Both the position numbers and the translations under genes were made by a program. A DNA stretch of 40,913 nt, from contig JAFGOW010000064.1 of the NCBI GenBank assembly GCA_016926265.1, positions 1 to 40,913 on the forward strand, read 5' to 3'. Of this stretch, positions 9,054-19,187 are shown one piece after another. Each line of letters opens with the position of its first letter. Position 1 is the stretch's first letter. This stretch comes from Deltaproteobacteria bacterium (GTDB taxonomy: Bacteria; Desulfobacterota; Desulfuromonadia; Desulfuromonadales; JAAYDE01). The notes beneath the pieces were generated by a model. It was given only the letters and a program-made list of their open reading frames with translations. It had not been told where the DNA came from and ran no database searches.

Positions 9054-10682
9054 ATGAGAATGAGTAACATGTTTATTTTTCAATCGATGTTTTTCTTCAC
9101 TATTGTATTTTTTATTATAAAAAATGTCAGTGGAGAAGAATTGAAGATCGTTAAATCTGCTCCTGAGACAATCAGAAGTGAATCAATATTTTATAGCAAT
9201 GACATTCATGGTTACCATCTTCCTTTAGCCGCGCACTGGAACACCGGTTTTTGGGGAGAACATGGATTCAATCCTGATTATCAGTTGCGGATGATTGAGC
9301 AAGGGCACTATTTGATCCCTTCCTTCTATCTTCCAGATCCGACCCGCTCCAACATGAATTTTCATTATTACGAAGCCGCCATCAGGAAAGCGGCAACGTT
9401 GAATTTACCCATATCCTTCATTTCAACTCAGTGGGAAAGATATCTATCCGACTCCCCCAATTTTTTTTCACTGCCCAGCGAGCGCAACCCCAATGTGATC
9501 GATATCAGCGGAAAGGTTGTCAACAAGGTCTCCCCCTTCGGCCCGGTGGCGGTGTGGAGAGAAATGGGGAGAAAGTGGGCTACGACACCGGTTCTGAAAA
9601 AGCTGCAGCAGTGGTATCCGGCCCCCCCTCTGGTTTTGTTCGTTTCCAACAATGAACATCGGCGGCTCGACTGGCACGAAGTGGAAAGCTCGCGGCGTTA
9701 TCTTGCGGAACACGGGAAGGGGAGGGATGGCGATTTCAAAAGGAGAGTGGTCGGGAACGGCTGGATTGAACGCTATCGGGCCCTTCAGGCCGGGCTGCGC
9801 GCCGGCCTTGATTCCGAAGTATGGCGGGAAAAAGCGTTGTTCGTCGGATTCAATGCTTTCGGAACGGGGGCCTTCGGCAGATGGCCCGGCTGGAAAAAAT
9901 ACTCCTTATATACGCCGCAGCGGATCGAGCCTTGGCCTTTGGCTTGGGATGGGGCTTCCTTGCCCTATTACGTGAACAACTGGAATGCAAGTACGGACTA
10001 TGCCGTTATGAGCCCTCAGATTGAGGCCATGAACTGGGTTTTCATGCGAGGTGAAGCCCAACGATTAAACCCTGGCTTCTGGCTTGAGCTGTCGACTTGG
10101 GATGGGCATGCGCCGACCAAGGGCAACGACAAGCGAAAGTTTTATGAACGGATGGGGCAGGTTTTCGACCCGGATCGATACGAGGGCTTCGTCCAGTTTG
10201 GGATGTGGTTGTTGCGGCCCAGAGTTGTCCGGGAGTTTCGTGACGAACGTTCATCTGTCGCCAAGGATGGTCCTTATTTCGGGGCGGTCATCTCAGCCGT
10301 AGATCGAGTTCATAACAATTCGACGTTAAGTAGATTTTGGAAGAAAGGACGTTTGGTCGCCAACCATCGGCCGGGGCATCCTTACCAAGAAAATATTCCG
10401 ATTGAATACAAGGATGCGGAGCGCTGGTTTCTTGTGGATGCGGAGTTGAATCCAAAACGTCCCTGGTCTCTTGACACAAAAATCCCCATCTATTCACTGG
10501 CATTAGTTGTCGGGGAAAAACCGAACCGGGAATGGCTCATTTATGCTCATTCACCATTGGAGGCTCGGGCCATGGTAAAAATTAGTGTCATTGATAGTTT
10601 TTCAACAACTATAGATGTCCCAACATCTGGCATTTTTTATATTTATTCAGAAAAAAATGATTCAGTATATAAAGTCACTTGA
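9054..10682 (+). CDS. Secreted glycoside-hydrolase-like protein of exopolysaccharide locus
   Basis: Signal peptide; Trp/Tyr-rich protein with LFVSNNEHRRLDWHEVE and WLELSTWDGH segments resembling TIM-barrel glycosidases. Confidence 0.5.
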   Translation: MRMSNMFIFQSMFFFTIVFFIIKNVSGEELKIVKSAPETIRSESIFYSNDIHGYHLPLAAHWNTGFWGEHGFNPDYQLRMIEQGHYLIPSFYLPDPTRSNMNFHYYEAAIRKAATLNLPISFISTQWERYLSDSPNFFSLPSERNPNVIDISGKVVNKVSPFGPVAVWREMGRKWATTPVLKKLQQWYPAPPLVLFVSNNEHRRLDWHEVESSRRYLAEHGKGRDGDFKRRVVGNGWIERYRALQAGLRAGLDSEVWREKALFVGFNAFGTGAFGRWPGWKKYSLYTPQRIEPWPLAWDGASLPYYVNNWNASTDYAVMSPQIEAMNWVFMRGEAQRLNPGFWLELSTWDGHAPTKGNDKRKFYERMGQVFDPDRYEGFVQFGMWLLRPRVVREFRDERSSVAKDGPYFGAVISAVDRVHNNSTLSRFWKKGRLVANHRPGHPYQENIPIEYKDAERWFLVDAELNPKRPWSLDTKIPIYSLALVVGEKPNREWLIYAHSPLEARAMVKISVIDSFSTTIDVPTSGIFYIYSEKNDSVYKVT

Positions 10683-10719
10683 TGACAAAAGTGAAATGAC
10701 CGCTTTGAAAATTTGAGCC

Positions 10720-12084
10720 ATGTTCGACAAAATAGAATTATCAAATTCAGATAATACAATGGTTGGATGGGTGTTTTCGCGCTTGCCAGAAAATCCTTTA
10801 AAAAGGCTTCATAAATCAGAAACGGTTGTCCGTATCATGAATGGGGCTTTTTGGTCCGTGATCGGAACTCTGTCCGCTCGCGGTTTGAATATGGTCTCAA
10901 TTATAATTGTGGCTCGCATAATTGGAAGTGATAGTTTTGGAAAATTAGGAATAATTCAAAGTACAATTTTATTGTTTCAAAGTATTGCTTTGTGCGGACT
11001 TGGATTGGCAGCTACAAAATATGTGTCAGAATTCAGAAAAACAGATTTAGAAAAAACTGGCAGAATAATTTCATTTATTGAAAAGGTGTCTGTTGCGACT
11101 GGCGGAGCAATGGCTTTATTGTTTTTTCTCTGTTCACCATTTATCGCAAAAAACTTTTTAGCGGCACCTGAAATAACAGGACTATTGCAGATAAGCAGTT
11201 CGATGCTTTTTCTTGTTACATTTGAAGGAACACAAAACGGAATATTGGCAGGTTTTGAGGAATTCAGAATAATCGCCAATTTAAATTTTGTCAGTGGCCT
11301 GATCAATATTCCGTTGTTGGTTTTCTGTACTTGGTTTTATGGTTTGTCGGGAGTGGTTTTGGGAATGTTGATTTCAACTCTGATCAATTGCCTCCTTTTT
11401 TTCTGGGCTTCCAGAAGAAGAATTAGATTATCCAACATTCGGATATCTCGGAAGGATTCCGGATCTGAAAAGAAGATTTTTTGGATGTTTTGTCTGCCAT
11501 CCGTTATAGGTGGGACGGTTTTTAATTTGGGAGGCTGGTTCGGCAATGTTTTTCTGGTAAACAGCCCTGGCGGATATGGAGAAATGGGGTTTTTTAATGC
11601 GGCAAATCAATGGTTTGTGGCGCTGCTTTTTTTGCCGCGGGTTTTGATGAATGTTGCTTTACCAATTATCTCTGAACAGCTTGGTAATAACGAAGGTAAA
11701 AAATCATACAAAATTATGACAGGGTCCATAAAAATTTATTTACTTTTTGTTGTGCCGGTTGTTTTTATTCTTTCTATCGCAAGCCCCTGGATAATGGGTT
11801 TATTTGGAAACAATTTTAAACAGGCTTGGGGAACACTGGTTATGACATTGATAGCCTCAGGAATTGTTGCGGTTCAAACTCCAGCGGCACAGGTAATTAC
11901 GGCATCTGGAAAAATGTGGAAAATGATGGTTATGAATTGCAGCTGGGCAATTGTTTTTATTGCAACGTCTTTTTTTCTAATTAAATGGGGAAGCTTAGGA
12001 TTGGCGACGGGAAGGTGCCTTGCCTATCTTTTTTATGCAGGATGGTCATTCAAGTTTGCTTTTTCTATTATAAGAACTTCATAA
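10720..12084 (+). CDS. Wzx-type oligosaccharide flippase
   Basis: Polytopic protein; MNGAFWSVIGTLSARGLNMVSIIIVARIIGSDSFGKLGIIQST is typical of the polysaccharide transporter family. Confidence 0.85.
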   Translation: MFDKIELSNSDNTMVGWVFSRLPENPLKRLHKSETVVRIMNGAFWSVIGTLSARGLNMVSIIIVARIIGSDSFGKLGIIQSTILLFQSIALCGLGLAATKYVSEFRKTDLEKTGRIISFIEKVSVATGGAMALLFFLCSPFIAKNFLAAPEITGLLQISSSMLFLVTFEGTQNGILAGFEEFRIIANLNFVSGLINIPLLVFCTWFYGLSGVVLGMLISTLINCLLFFWASRRRIRLSNIRISRKDSGSEKKIFWMFCLPSVIGGTVFNLGGWFGNVFLVNSPGGYGEMGFFNAANQWFVALLFLPRVLMNVALPIISEQLGNNEGKKSYKIMTGSIKIYLLFVVPVVFILSIASPWIMGLFGNNFKQAWGTLVMTLIASGIVAVQTPAAQVITASGKMWKMMVMNCSWAIVFIATSFFLIKWGSLGLATGRCLAYLFYAGWSFKFAFSIIRTS

Positions 12085-12103
12085 AAAAACAATATAGCAA
12101 ATT

Positions 12104-13462
12104 ATGTCTGAAATAATAAACAATATAATTGTCGGGTTGATCGCAATATTTTTTTTTGGATCCATTTTTATTCATGAACAATTGGCTGTTATTGCTTATT
12201 TACTGATATTTCTGCTTATCTTTTTTGGAGCTAAACAAGCGATTCAAGCTTTGTCGCTTCATTTTATTATACTTTTTTTAAATCCAGCTATATGGAGCCA
12301 ACCATCATGGCTTAACGTTATGCGATGGATTGTACTATTTTTGGCCGGAATAAGAATAATTCCTCTTCTTACAATCAAAAGCTTTGTTAGATATGTGTTT
12401 CCGCTTTTGGTATTTATGACAATGGTTATTTTTTTAAGTTATTTTGCCAGTCCATATTTTAATATTTCTGTTTTAAAGGTAGTAAATTTCGCTTTTTATG
12501 CATCTGTTGTATTGATAGCATATAACTCTCTAAAAATTGAAGAGCTTGAGCAATTGAAAAAATGGTTTATTTGTATTGGTGTTGTCATTATATTTATATC
12601 CATTCCAACGCTGGCGGTGCCTAAGATTGGATATTTTAGGAATGGAACTGGATTCCAGGGAATTTTTAATCAACCGCAATTATTCGGGACTTTTTTGACG
12701 CCAATAATTGGCTTTCTATTTTCCGATATTTTGTTAAAAGAAAACAAAACAAGAATTTTAAAAAGTATAATTTTTTTTCTTGGACTTTTATTAATATATT
12801 TTTCAAGATCCCGTACTGCATTGATGGCATTTTTGTTGTGCATGGGAATTACGGTTCTAATATCGATTTCACTTCAATCAATTGGTTTAAAAAAAATTAT
12901 TGATTCATTAAGTTCATTCAAAATTATTTTTAGGGTTGGTATTCTCCTCGTTTTTTTAGTAGCGATTTCTTTTCACCCCAGTTTTTCCGAAAAAATAGAC
13001 CAATTTTGGTTGAAAACAAGCGAGCGTGGGTCGGTCTCTGCGGCGTTTCATGAATCACGGGGGCAGGGGGTGGTCTTTTGCTGGAATCGTTTTTTGAAGA
13101 GGCCTTGGACCGGAAACGGATTTGGTATCGATGTAGCGCATAAGAATCAGCGGAACATCAAGACGTTTATGGGGATCCCCATTTCGGCCGCTGCTGAGAA
13201 AGGCTTTCTCCCGGTGGCCTTTCTGGAAGAAGTCGGGATTTTGGGCCTCCTCTTTTTCCTCCCCTTTTTGGCCTCTTTTATCTGGTCGGCCCTCTCCACC
13301 AAGGATGTCAGGCTCATGGCCGTTTTTTCCGCCTGTCTTTTCGTCAATATCGGTGAAGCGGTCTTTTTTTCCTCCGGGTCATTGGGGGGCTATCTTTGGC
13401 TATTGATGGGATTGAGCACTGCCGGAGGCTGGTCCAGGCAACAACAATCCGCTTTGTTTTAG
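12104..13462 (+). CDS. O-antigen ligase/Wzy-like polymerase
   Basis: Polytopic; LLLIYFSRSRTALMAFLLC and GNGFGIDVAHK are Wzy/WaaL-like motifs. Confidence 0.8.
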   Translation: MSEIINNIIVGLIAIFFFGSIFIHEQLAVIAYLLIFLLIFFGAKQAIQALSLHFIILFLNPAIWSQPSWLNVMRWIVLFLAGIRIIPLLTIKSFVRYVFPLLVFMTMVIFLSYFASPYFNISVLKVVNFAFYASVVLIAYNSLKIEELEQLKKWFICIGVVIIFISIPTLAVPKIGYFRNGTGFQGIFNQPQLFGTFLTPIIGFLFSDILLKENKTRILKSIIFFLGLLLIYFSRSRTALMAFLLCMGITVLISISLQSIGLKKIIDSLSSFKIIFRVGILLVFLVAISFHPSFSEKIDQFWLKTSERGSVSAAFHESRGQGVVFCWNRFLKRPWTGNGFGIDVAHKNQRNIKTFMGIPISAAAEKGFLPVAFLEEVGILGLLFFLPFLASFIWSALSTKDVRLMAVFSACLFVNIGEAVFFSSGSLGGYLWLLMGLSTAGGWSRQQQSALF

Positions 13463-13502
13463 TTTTGACATTTAGAAACGGGTTTTTCCCCGGTCTGAAA
13501 TC

Positions 13503-14654
13503 ATGAAAAAAATCGGCGGCATAGGAGTGAAGTTTTTCAATTACGGCACTGTGTTGCAGCTATTCGCCGTCCAAGAGGCGGTAAGGAGTTTAGGCTATAA
13601 ATACGAAGTAATTGATTATGCTCCATCTCATCCGGCCCATGAGAATCTGGTCCAAAGAGTTATCCGACGTGTTCCCGAGTTTATTAGAAACCCATCCGAT
13701 GCCGCTCAAGCCCTTTTTTTAAAGGGAGTCATGCGGCATCCGGGACGATCCAAAAAATTTAGAAACTTCTTACAGAATCATCTTCAGATCGGTGGAAAAA
13801 TTTTCCGGTCCTGTGGTGACCTCCGATCGGATTTGCCATCGTACGATGCATTCCTCTGCGGTAGCGACCAGATCTGGAACCCGCGCTGTTATGGGAATGA
13901 CCCCACCTTTTTTTTGGCGTTTGCCCCCCCGTGCCAAAGAGTTTCCTACGCTCCCAGCATCGGTTTATCGAGCATTCCGGATCATCATAAGAAAGCAATG
14001 AAAGATCTTCTCGATGGGGTGGCGCATCTGTCCGTCAGGGAAAAGAGGGGTGCTCAGATAATCAAAGAATTGACCGGAAGAGAGGCAAAGGTAGTTCTCG
14101 ACCCGACGTTGCTGCTGACACCAGAAAAATGGTCTGAAATTGCATCACCATGGAATCGCAATGGTTCTTACATTTTTTGTTATTTTTTAGAATCTGATTT
14201 TTATTCAAGAAAAATTGTATCTCAACTAGCTCGACAAATGAATTATGATGTTGTTTTTCTATTATTAAATTATCGTGATCTATTCAATAATTCAATTATT
14301 AAAAAAATTGATGTCGGTCCAGAAGAATTTCTTGGTTTAATAAAAAATGCATCTCTTGTATGCACTGACTCTTTTCATGCAACTGTTTTTTCAATTTTAT
14401 TTAAAAAGCCATTTTATGCTTTTCGGCGGTACCTTGGAAATGCTCCAGGGCAGACTTTTTCCAGGATAGAAAATCTTCTTGATACCGTCAACTTGTCTTC
14501 ACAGATAATTGGAAAAGATATGAAAATTCCGAATGATCCACTTATAATCGATTTTTGTAATGCCAATAGAAGTCTGAATGCAGAAATAAAAACTTCCATG
14601 GAATATTTAAAAAACGCACTCAGGTCGGCAACTGGCGAAAAAGGCGATGAATAA
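13503..14654 (+). CDS. Polysaccharide pyruvyl transferase family protein
   Basis: GVKFFNYGTVLQLFAVQEAV...YDAFLCGSDQIWNP...SYAPSIGLSS...VLDPTLLL...CTDSFHATVFSILFKKPF. Confidence 0.9.
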   Translation: MKKIGGIGVKFFNYGTVLQLFAVQEAVRSLGYKYEVIDYAPSHPAHENLVQRVIRRVPEFIRNPSDAAQALFLKGVMRHPGRSKKFRNFLQNHLQIGGKIFRSCGDLRSDLPSYDAFLCGSDQIWNPRCYGNDPTFFLAFAPPCQRVSYAPSIGLSSIPDHHKKAMKDLLDGVAHLSVREKRGAQIIKELTGREAKVVLDPTLLLTPEKWSEIASPWNRNGSYIFCYFLESDFYSRKIVSQLARQMNYDVVFLLLNYRDLFNNSIIKKIDVGPEEFLGLIKNASLVCTDSFHATVFSILFKKPFYAFRRYLGNAPGQTFSRIENLLDTVNLSSQIIGKDMKIPNDPLIIDFCNANRSLNAEIKTSMEYLKNALRSATGEKGDE

Positions 14655-15828
14655 ACTTGATTTTATTAAATGCACCGGATGTGCCGCCTGTATGAATGTT
14701 TGCCCTCATGGCGCAATTGTTATGAGGGAAGACCTCGAAGGTTTTGAATACCCTTTTATCCAGGAAAACAAATGCCAGGAGTGCGGACTCTGCAAAAGAA
14801 TTTGCCCCGTTTTGTCCCATGATCGCTTACCGTATTTTCGCAACATACCTGATGTTTTTGCTGCCTGGAATCGCGATCCGGAAATCCGCCTCCAGAGCTC
14901 TTCCGGGGGAGCGTTTTCGGCTTTCGCATCCTATTTTTTAAATCAGGGCGGAATAGTCTTCGGCGCTGCTTTCGACAAAGATTTTTTCCTTTACCATAAA
15001 TCGATTGACTCTGAAAGTCATTTGGATGAATTGAGGAGATCAAAATATCTTCAAAGCCGCATTGGCTATAGCTTCAAAAAAATTAAAAAAATTATTGAAC
15101 AAGGTAAAAAAGTATTGTTTGTGGGAACTCCGTGCCAAACTGCTGGACTACATTCGTATTTTGGGAAAGATCATGAAAATCTTGTTTCCTGCGCCTTAGT
15201 GTGTCTTGGGGTTCCTTCCCAAAAAGTTTTTCAAAAATATCTTGATTATCTCCAAAAAAATTATTTTGATTCAATTTTTTCATATTCTTTTAGAGATAAA
15301 CGAAGTGGATGGGCCTGCAATGAAGCAATCAGGATGGCTAATGGCCAAGAGATTGTAAGAGAAGAAAAAAATCAAATTTTACCTTCGTTTTATCATGCCT
15401 TTTCTCAAAAAGTTCTTTTGTCCAGGCCTTGCTGCTATTCGTGCCCATTTAAGGGACTACCCGGTTATGCCGATATTATCCTCGGAGATTTTTGGAGCAT
15501 TCGGTGGCAGGAACCCGACTGGGATGATGGCAAGGGCACTTCCATGGTTTTGGTGAATTCCGATAGAGGAGAAAAGCTGTTAAATGATTCGGAGCAATAT
15601 CTTTTGAAAAAACCCTGTCCTTTTCGATACGTTCAATTTAACGGAAACTTGATGCGCCCAGCGCGCCTTCCTAAAGACAGAGCCAGGTTTTTCGCCGATC
15701 TCGATCAAGTTCCCTTCGATGAATTGATGGATCAGTACATGAGGCCCCCGCGCGGTTTCCGTGCATTTTTGAAAAATGCCGAGAAGGCCTTGAAAATTGG
15801 CCTTAAAAAAGCGCTCGGCAGACTGTAA
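14647..15828 (+). CDS. Coenzyme F420 hydrogenase/dehydrogenase beta-subunit (FrhB)-like protein with 2x[4Fe-4S] ferredoxin domain
   Basis: CTGCAACMNVCPHG and CQECGLCKRICP clusters; LFVGTPCQTAGL; CCYSCPFKGLPGYADIILGDFW. Confidence 0.9.
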   Translation: MNKLDFIKCTGCAACMNVCPHGAIVMREDLEGFEYPFIQENKCQECGLCKRICPVLSHDRLPYFRNIPDVFAAWNRDPEIRLQSSSGGAFSAFASYFLNQGGIVFGAAFDKDFFLYHKSIDSESHLDELRRSKYLQSRIGYSFKKIKKIIEQGKKVLFVGTPCQTAGLHSYFGKDHENLVSCALVCLGVPSQKVFQKYLDYLQKNYFDSIFSYSFRDKRSGWACNEAIRMANGQEIVREEKNQILPSFYHAFSQKVLLSRPCCYSCPFKGLPGYADIILGDFWSIRWQEPDWDDGKGTSMVLVNSDRGEKLLNDSEQYLLKKPCPFRYVQFNGNLMRPARLPKDRARFFADLDQVPFDELMDQYMRPPRGFRAFLKNAEKALKIGLKKALGRL

Positions 15829-15855
15829 CCGGCAGAGAGCGACGAGCCCGTTCAC

Positions 15856-17061
15856 ATGGCAGGAAAAATCACCATCCTCCTTCCCGTTGAATACTACCAG
15901 CCCGCTTTCAGGGCGGGTGGCCCGGTGAGAACCTTGGCCGGGATCGTGGAACATCTCGGGAAGGAATTCGATTTCAAAATCATCACCCGCAACTGGGATC
16001 TGGGCGAAACCCAACCTTTTGCGGCCACTCAGCCCGATCGCTGGAACTTGGTTGGAAATGCTCTGGTCTTCTATCTATCCCCGCCCAACTGCAATGGCAA
16101 GAGGTTGCGGGCCTTGGTTAATGAAACTCCGCATCATCTCATGTACCTCAACAGCTTCTGGTCCGGATTGTTTTCCGTCAGCCTTCTTTGGGCGCGGCGA
16201 TTCCAACGGATCGAGCAAAAGCCGGTGCTGATGGCGCCCCGGGGGGAACTGGCCCCCGAGGCGCTCAGCCACAAAAAAATTAAAAAGACTCTTTATTTAC
16301 ATGCTTCCAGATGTTTGCGTCTGTGCCAGGGAATTTCCTGGCAGGGGTCGAATGCCCAGGAAACATCCCAGATTCGGGCTTTCATCGAAAAATGGATCGA
16401 TTCCGCACCGCAGTCGGCGATTCATACCGCCATCGATCTCCGTCCCGCTCCGGATTGCGTGATTCGGGCAAAAACGGGAAAACATCCCGGATTTCTGCGC
16501 CTGGTCTTCCTGGCGCGGATTCACCCCATCAAACAGCTGGATCTGGCCCTGAAGATCCTCGGCCAGGTGAAAGGCGACGTTTATTTTGGGATCTATGGCC
16601 CCATCGAGCCTGGCAGCGAGGCCTACTGGGAAAAGTGCCGAGGGTTGATCCGGTCTTTGCCGGCCAATGTCACGGCGGAATACAAAGGAACCTTGGCGGC
16701 GGCCCAAGTGGTGGAGGAGCTGCACGGTTATCACGCGTTTCTGATGCCCAGCAAAACCGAAAATTATGGGCATTCGATTGCCGAGGCCCTTGAAGCCGGA
16801 TGTCCGGTGGTCATCAGCGACCAAACCCCATGGCGCCACTTGGCCGAAAAGGGAGTGGGGTGGGACCTTCCCCTCCATCAACCGGATCTGTTCGTAGAAG
16901 CCCTTCAGAAACTGGTGGACATGGAAGATCGGAAATATCAGGAGAGATCCGTGGCCTGCCGGGAATATGCCGGAACGGCAACCAATTCTCCCGAAGTGAT
17001 CGCGGTTTACCGGCAGATGTTTCTGCAAGCGGCAGGGGCATCCGGTTCGAGGAGTCATTGA
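15856..17061 (+). CDS. Glycosyltransferase (GT4-like)
   Basis: YQPAFRAGGPVRTLAGIVEHL N-terminus, LVFLARIHPIKQLDLAL, and MPSKTENYGHSIAEALEAGCPVVISD. Confidence 0.88.
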   Translation: MAGKITILLPVEYYQPAFRAGGPVRTLAGIVEHLGKEFDFKIITRNWDLGETQPFAATQPDRWNLVGNALVFYLSPPNCNGKRLRALVNETPHHLMYLNSFWSGLFSVSLLWARRFQRIEQKPVLMAPRGELAPEALSHKKIKKTLYLHASRCLRLCQGISWQGSNAQETSQIRAFIEKWIDSAPQSAIHTAIDLRPAPDCVIRAKTGKHPGFLRLVFLARIHPIKQLDLALKILGQVKGDVYFGIYGPIEPGSEAYWEKCRGLIRSLPANVTAEYKGTLAAAQVVEELHGYHAFLMPSKTENYGHSIAEALEAGCPVVISDQTPWRHLAEKGVGWDLPLHQPDLFVEALQKLVDMEDRKYQERSVACREYAGTATNSPEVIAVYRQMFLQAAGASGSRSH

Positions 17062-18296
17062 CGTTGCGCATTGTCATTGTGACCAATCATTTTTGGCCCG
17101 AGGAATTCCGGATCAACGATGTGGCCCGCGGCCTCGTGGCCCGGGGGCATCGGGTTTCGGTCCTGACCGGGATCCCCAATTATCCAGGCGGTAAGTTTTT
17201 CAGCGGCTACGGGATTTTCAAAAAACGCCGGGAGACCCACCAGGGGATTGAGATCCGGCGCTCGCCGCTGATCCCCCGAGGAAGCGGCAGCGGCTGGCGA
17301 CTGATCCTCAACTATCTCTCCCATCTTCTGTTCTCCTGCCTGCTCGCCCCCTGGTGCTTCAGGGGGGAATACGATGTGATTTTCGTCTTTGAAACCTCTC
17401 CGGTGACGGTCGGTTTTCCGGCTCTGGTGCTGAGAGCCATGAAGCGGCTTCCGATCGTTTTCTGGGTGCAGGATCTGTGGCCCGACACCCTTTCGGCCAC
17501 GGGGGTTATCCGGTCGCAGAAGGTTCTTCGGGGGATCGGGGCCATGGTCCGCTTTATCTATGGGCACTGCGACCGGGTCCTGGTCCAGTCCCGGGCTTTT
17601 TCCAAAAGCGTCGAGGCGCTCTTTCCGAAGCCCGAGAGGATCGTCTATCTTCCCAACAGCGCCGAGGAGTTCTATCGCCCCTTCCCGCCTGAAGAGGCTG
17701 TCGCCGAGGGGGCCCTGATGGCGGCGGGGTTTCGGGTGGTTTTCGCCGGCAATATCGGGGTGGCTCAGGATTTCGGGACCATTCTGGACGCCGCGGAGGC
17801 CTTGAAACATGTCTCGGACATCCAGTGGATCATCATCGGGGACGGCCGGCGGCGCGCCTGGGTGGAAGAGCAGCGGAGCAAGCGCGGTCTGGAGCAGACC
17901 TTCCATCTGCTGGGGAGGCATCCTGCCGAGGCCATGCCTCGATTTTTCGCCCTGGCGGACGCTTTGCTGGTGACCCTGAAAAAAGAGCCGATTTTCGCCT
18001 TCACCATTCCTTCCAAGATTCAGTCGTACCTGGCCTGCGGCAGGCCGATCGTGGCGGCCCTGGAAGGGGAGGGGAAACGGGTCATCGAACAGGCCGGGGC
18101 CGGCTTCACCTCCCCGCCCGAGGAGCCTCAGGCGCTGGCGGCGGCGGTGCTGAAGATGTACCGGTTGCCGGCCCGGGAAAGGGAAGCGATGGGGCGGGCC
18201 GGCAGGACCTATTTCGAACGGGAGTTCGAACCCGATCTGTTGCTGGATCGGTTGGAGGGGGTGTTGAAAGAAGTAAGCGGGGAGGGAAGGCGATGA
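17058..18296 (+). CDS. wbuB: Glycosyltransferase, WbuB-like (putative L-FucNAc/L-QuiNAc transferase)
   Basis: LRIVIVTNHFWPEEFRINDVARGLVARGHRVSVLTGIPNYPGGKFF matches the WbuB-type N-terminus; TTG start overlaps the upstream TGA. Confidence 0.82.
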   Translation: MTLRIVIVTNHFWPEEFRINDVARGLVARGHRVSVLTGIPNYPGGKFFSGYGIFKKRRETHQGIEIRRSPLIPRGSGSGWRLILNYLSHLLFSCLLAPWCFRGEYDVIFVFETSPVTVGFPALVLRAMKRLPIVFWVQDLWPDTLSATGVIRSQKVLRGIGAMVRFIYGHCDRVLVQSRAFSKSVEALFPKPERIVYLPNSAEEFYRPFPPEEAVAEGALMAAGFRVVFAGNIGVAQDFGTILDAAEALKHVSDIQWIIIGDGRRRAWVEEQRSKRGLEQTFHLLGRHPAEAMPRFFALADALLVTLKKEPIFAFTIPSKIQSYLACGRPIVAALEGEGKRVIEQAGAGFTSPPEEPQALAAAVLKMYRLPAREREAMGRAGRTYFEREFEPDLLLDRLEGVLKEVSGEGRR

Positions 18297-19168
18297 GAAT
18301 TCTGATATTGGGCGGCGACGGGATGCTGGGGCATCAGCTGTTGCGGTATCTGGTCGGCCGCCATGAGGTCCGGGTGACGCTGCGCCAGGGAATGGAGGTC
18401 TACCGTTGCCACCGTCTGTTTCATGTGGGGAATTCCTTTCCGGGGGTGGATGTGCGCTCCTTCGAGCGCTTGACGGAGGTCGTGGCCGAATTCCGCCCCG
18501 ATGCGGTGGTCAACGGGGTCGGCATCGTCAAACAGCGGCTGCTGGCCAAGGAAAGCCTGCCCACCCTGGAGATCAACGCCCTGCTGCCGCACCGGCTGGC
18601 GATGCTCTGCAAGGCCGCGGGAGCGCGCCTCATCCATCTGAGCACCGATTGCGTCTTCAGCGGCAAAAAGGGCAACTATCGGGAAAACGACCTCTCCGAT
18701 GCCGAAGACCTGTACGGGAAGAGCAAATTTCTCGGCGAGGTTCATGAAAGCCATTGCCTGACCCTGCGTACCTCCATCATCGGGCGGGAACTCTTCCGGA
18801 AGAAGAGCCTGCTGGAGTGGTTTCTGGCTCAGCAGGGAGCGGTGAGAGGTTTCAAAAATGCCATCTTCACCGGGTTCTCCACCCTGGAGATGAGCCGCAT
18901 CATCGAAATGTTGCTGGTGGCGTATCCCCTGGCTTCGGGTCTGTACCAGGTCTCCAGCGATCCGCTCAGCAAGTTCGAGCTGCTGTCGCTCATCAATCGT
19001 GAACTGAGAAGGGACATTGAGATCGTGCCGGACGAAACGTTCCACTGCGACCGCAGTCTCGACTCTTTCCGTTTTCGCCGGGAATTCGGCTATGAGCCGC
19101 CGCCGTGGCCGCACATGGTGGCGGAGATGGTCAAGGATTTCTCTTCGGCCGGTTGTTATTCGGATTAG
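18293..19168 (+). CDS. RmlD-like SDR, NDP-sugar 4-reductase
   Basis: MRILILGGDGMLGHQLLRYL Rossmann motif; LIHLSTDCVFSGKKGNYRENDLSDAEDLYGKSKFLGE; 291 aa, no extra C-terminal epimerase domain evident. Confidence 0.85.
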   Translation: MRILILGGDGMLGHQLLRYLVGRHEVRVTLRQGMEVYRCHRLFHVGNSFPGVDVRSFERLTEVVAEFRPDAVVNGVGIVKQRLLAKESLPTLEINALLPHRLAMLCKAAGARLIHLSTDCVFSGKKGNYRENDLSDAEDLYGKSKFLGEVHESHCLTLRTSIIGRELFRKKSLLEWFLAQQGAVRGFKNAIFTGFSTLEMSRIIEMLLVAYPLASGLYQVSSDPLSKFELLSLINRELRRDIEIVPDETFHCDRSLDSFRFRREFGYEPPPWPHMVAEMVKDFSSAGCYSD

Positions 19169-19187
19169 CTCTCGAACGGAGATCAAC

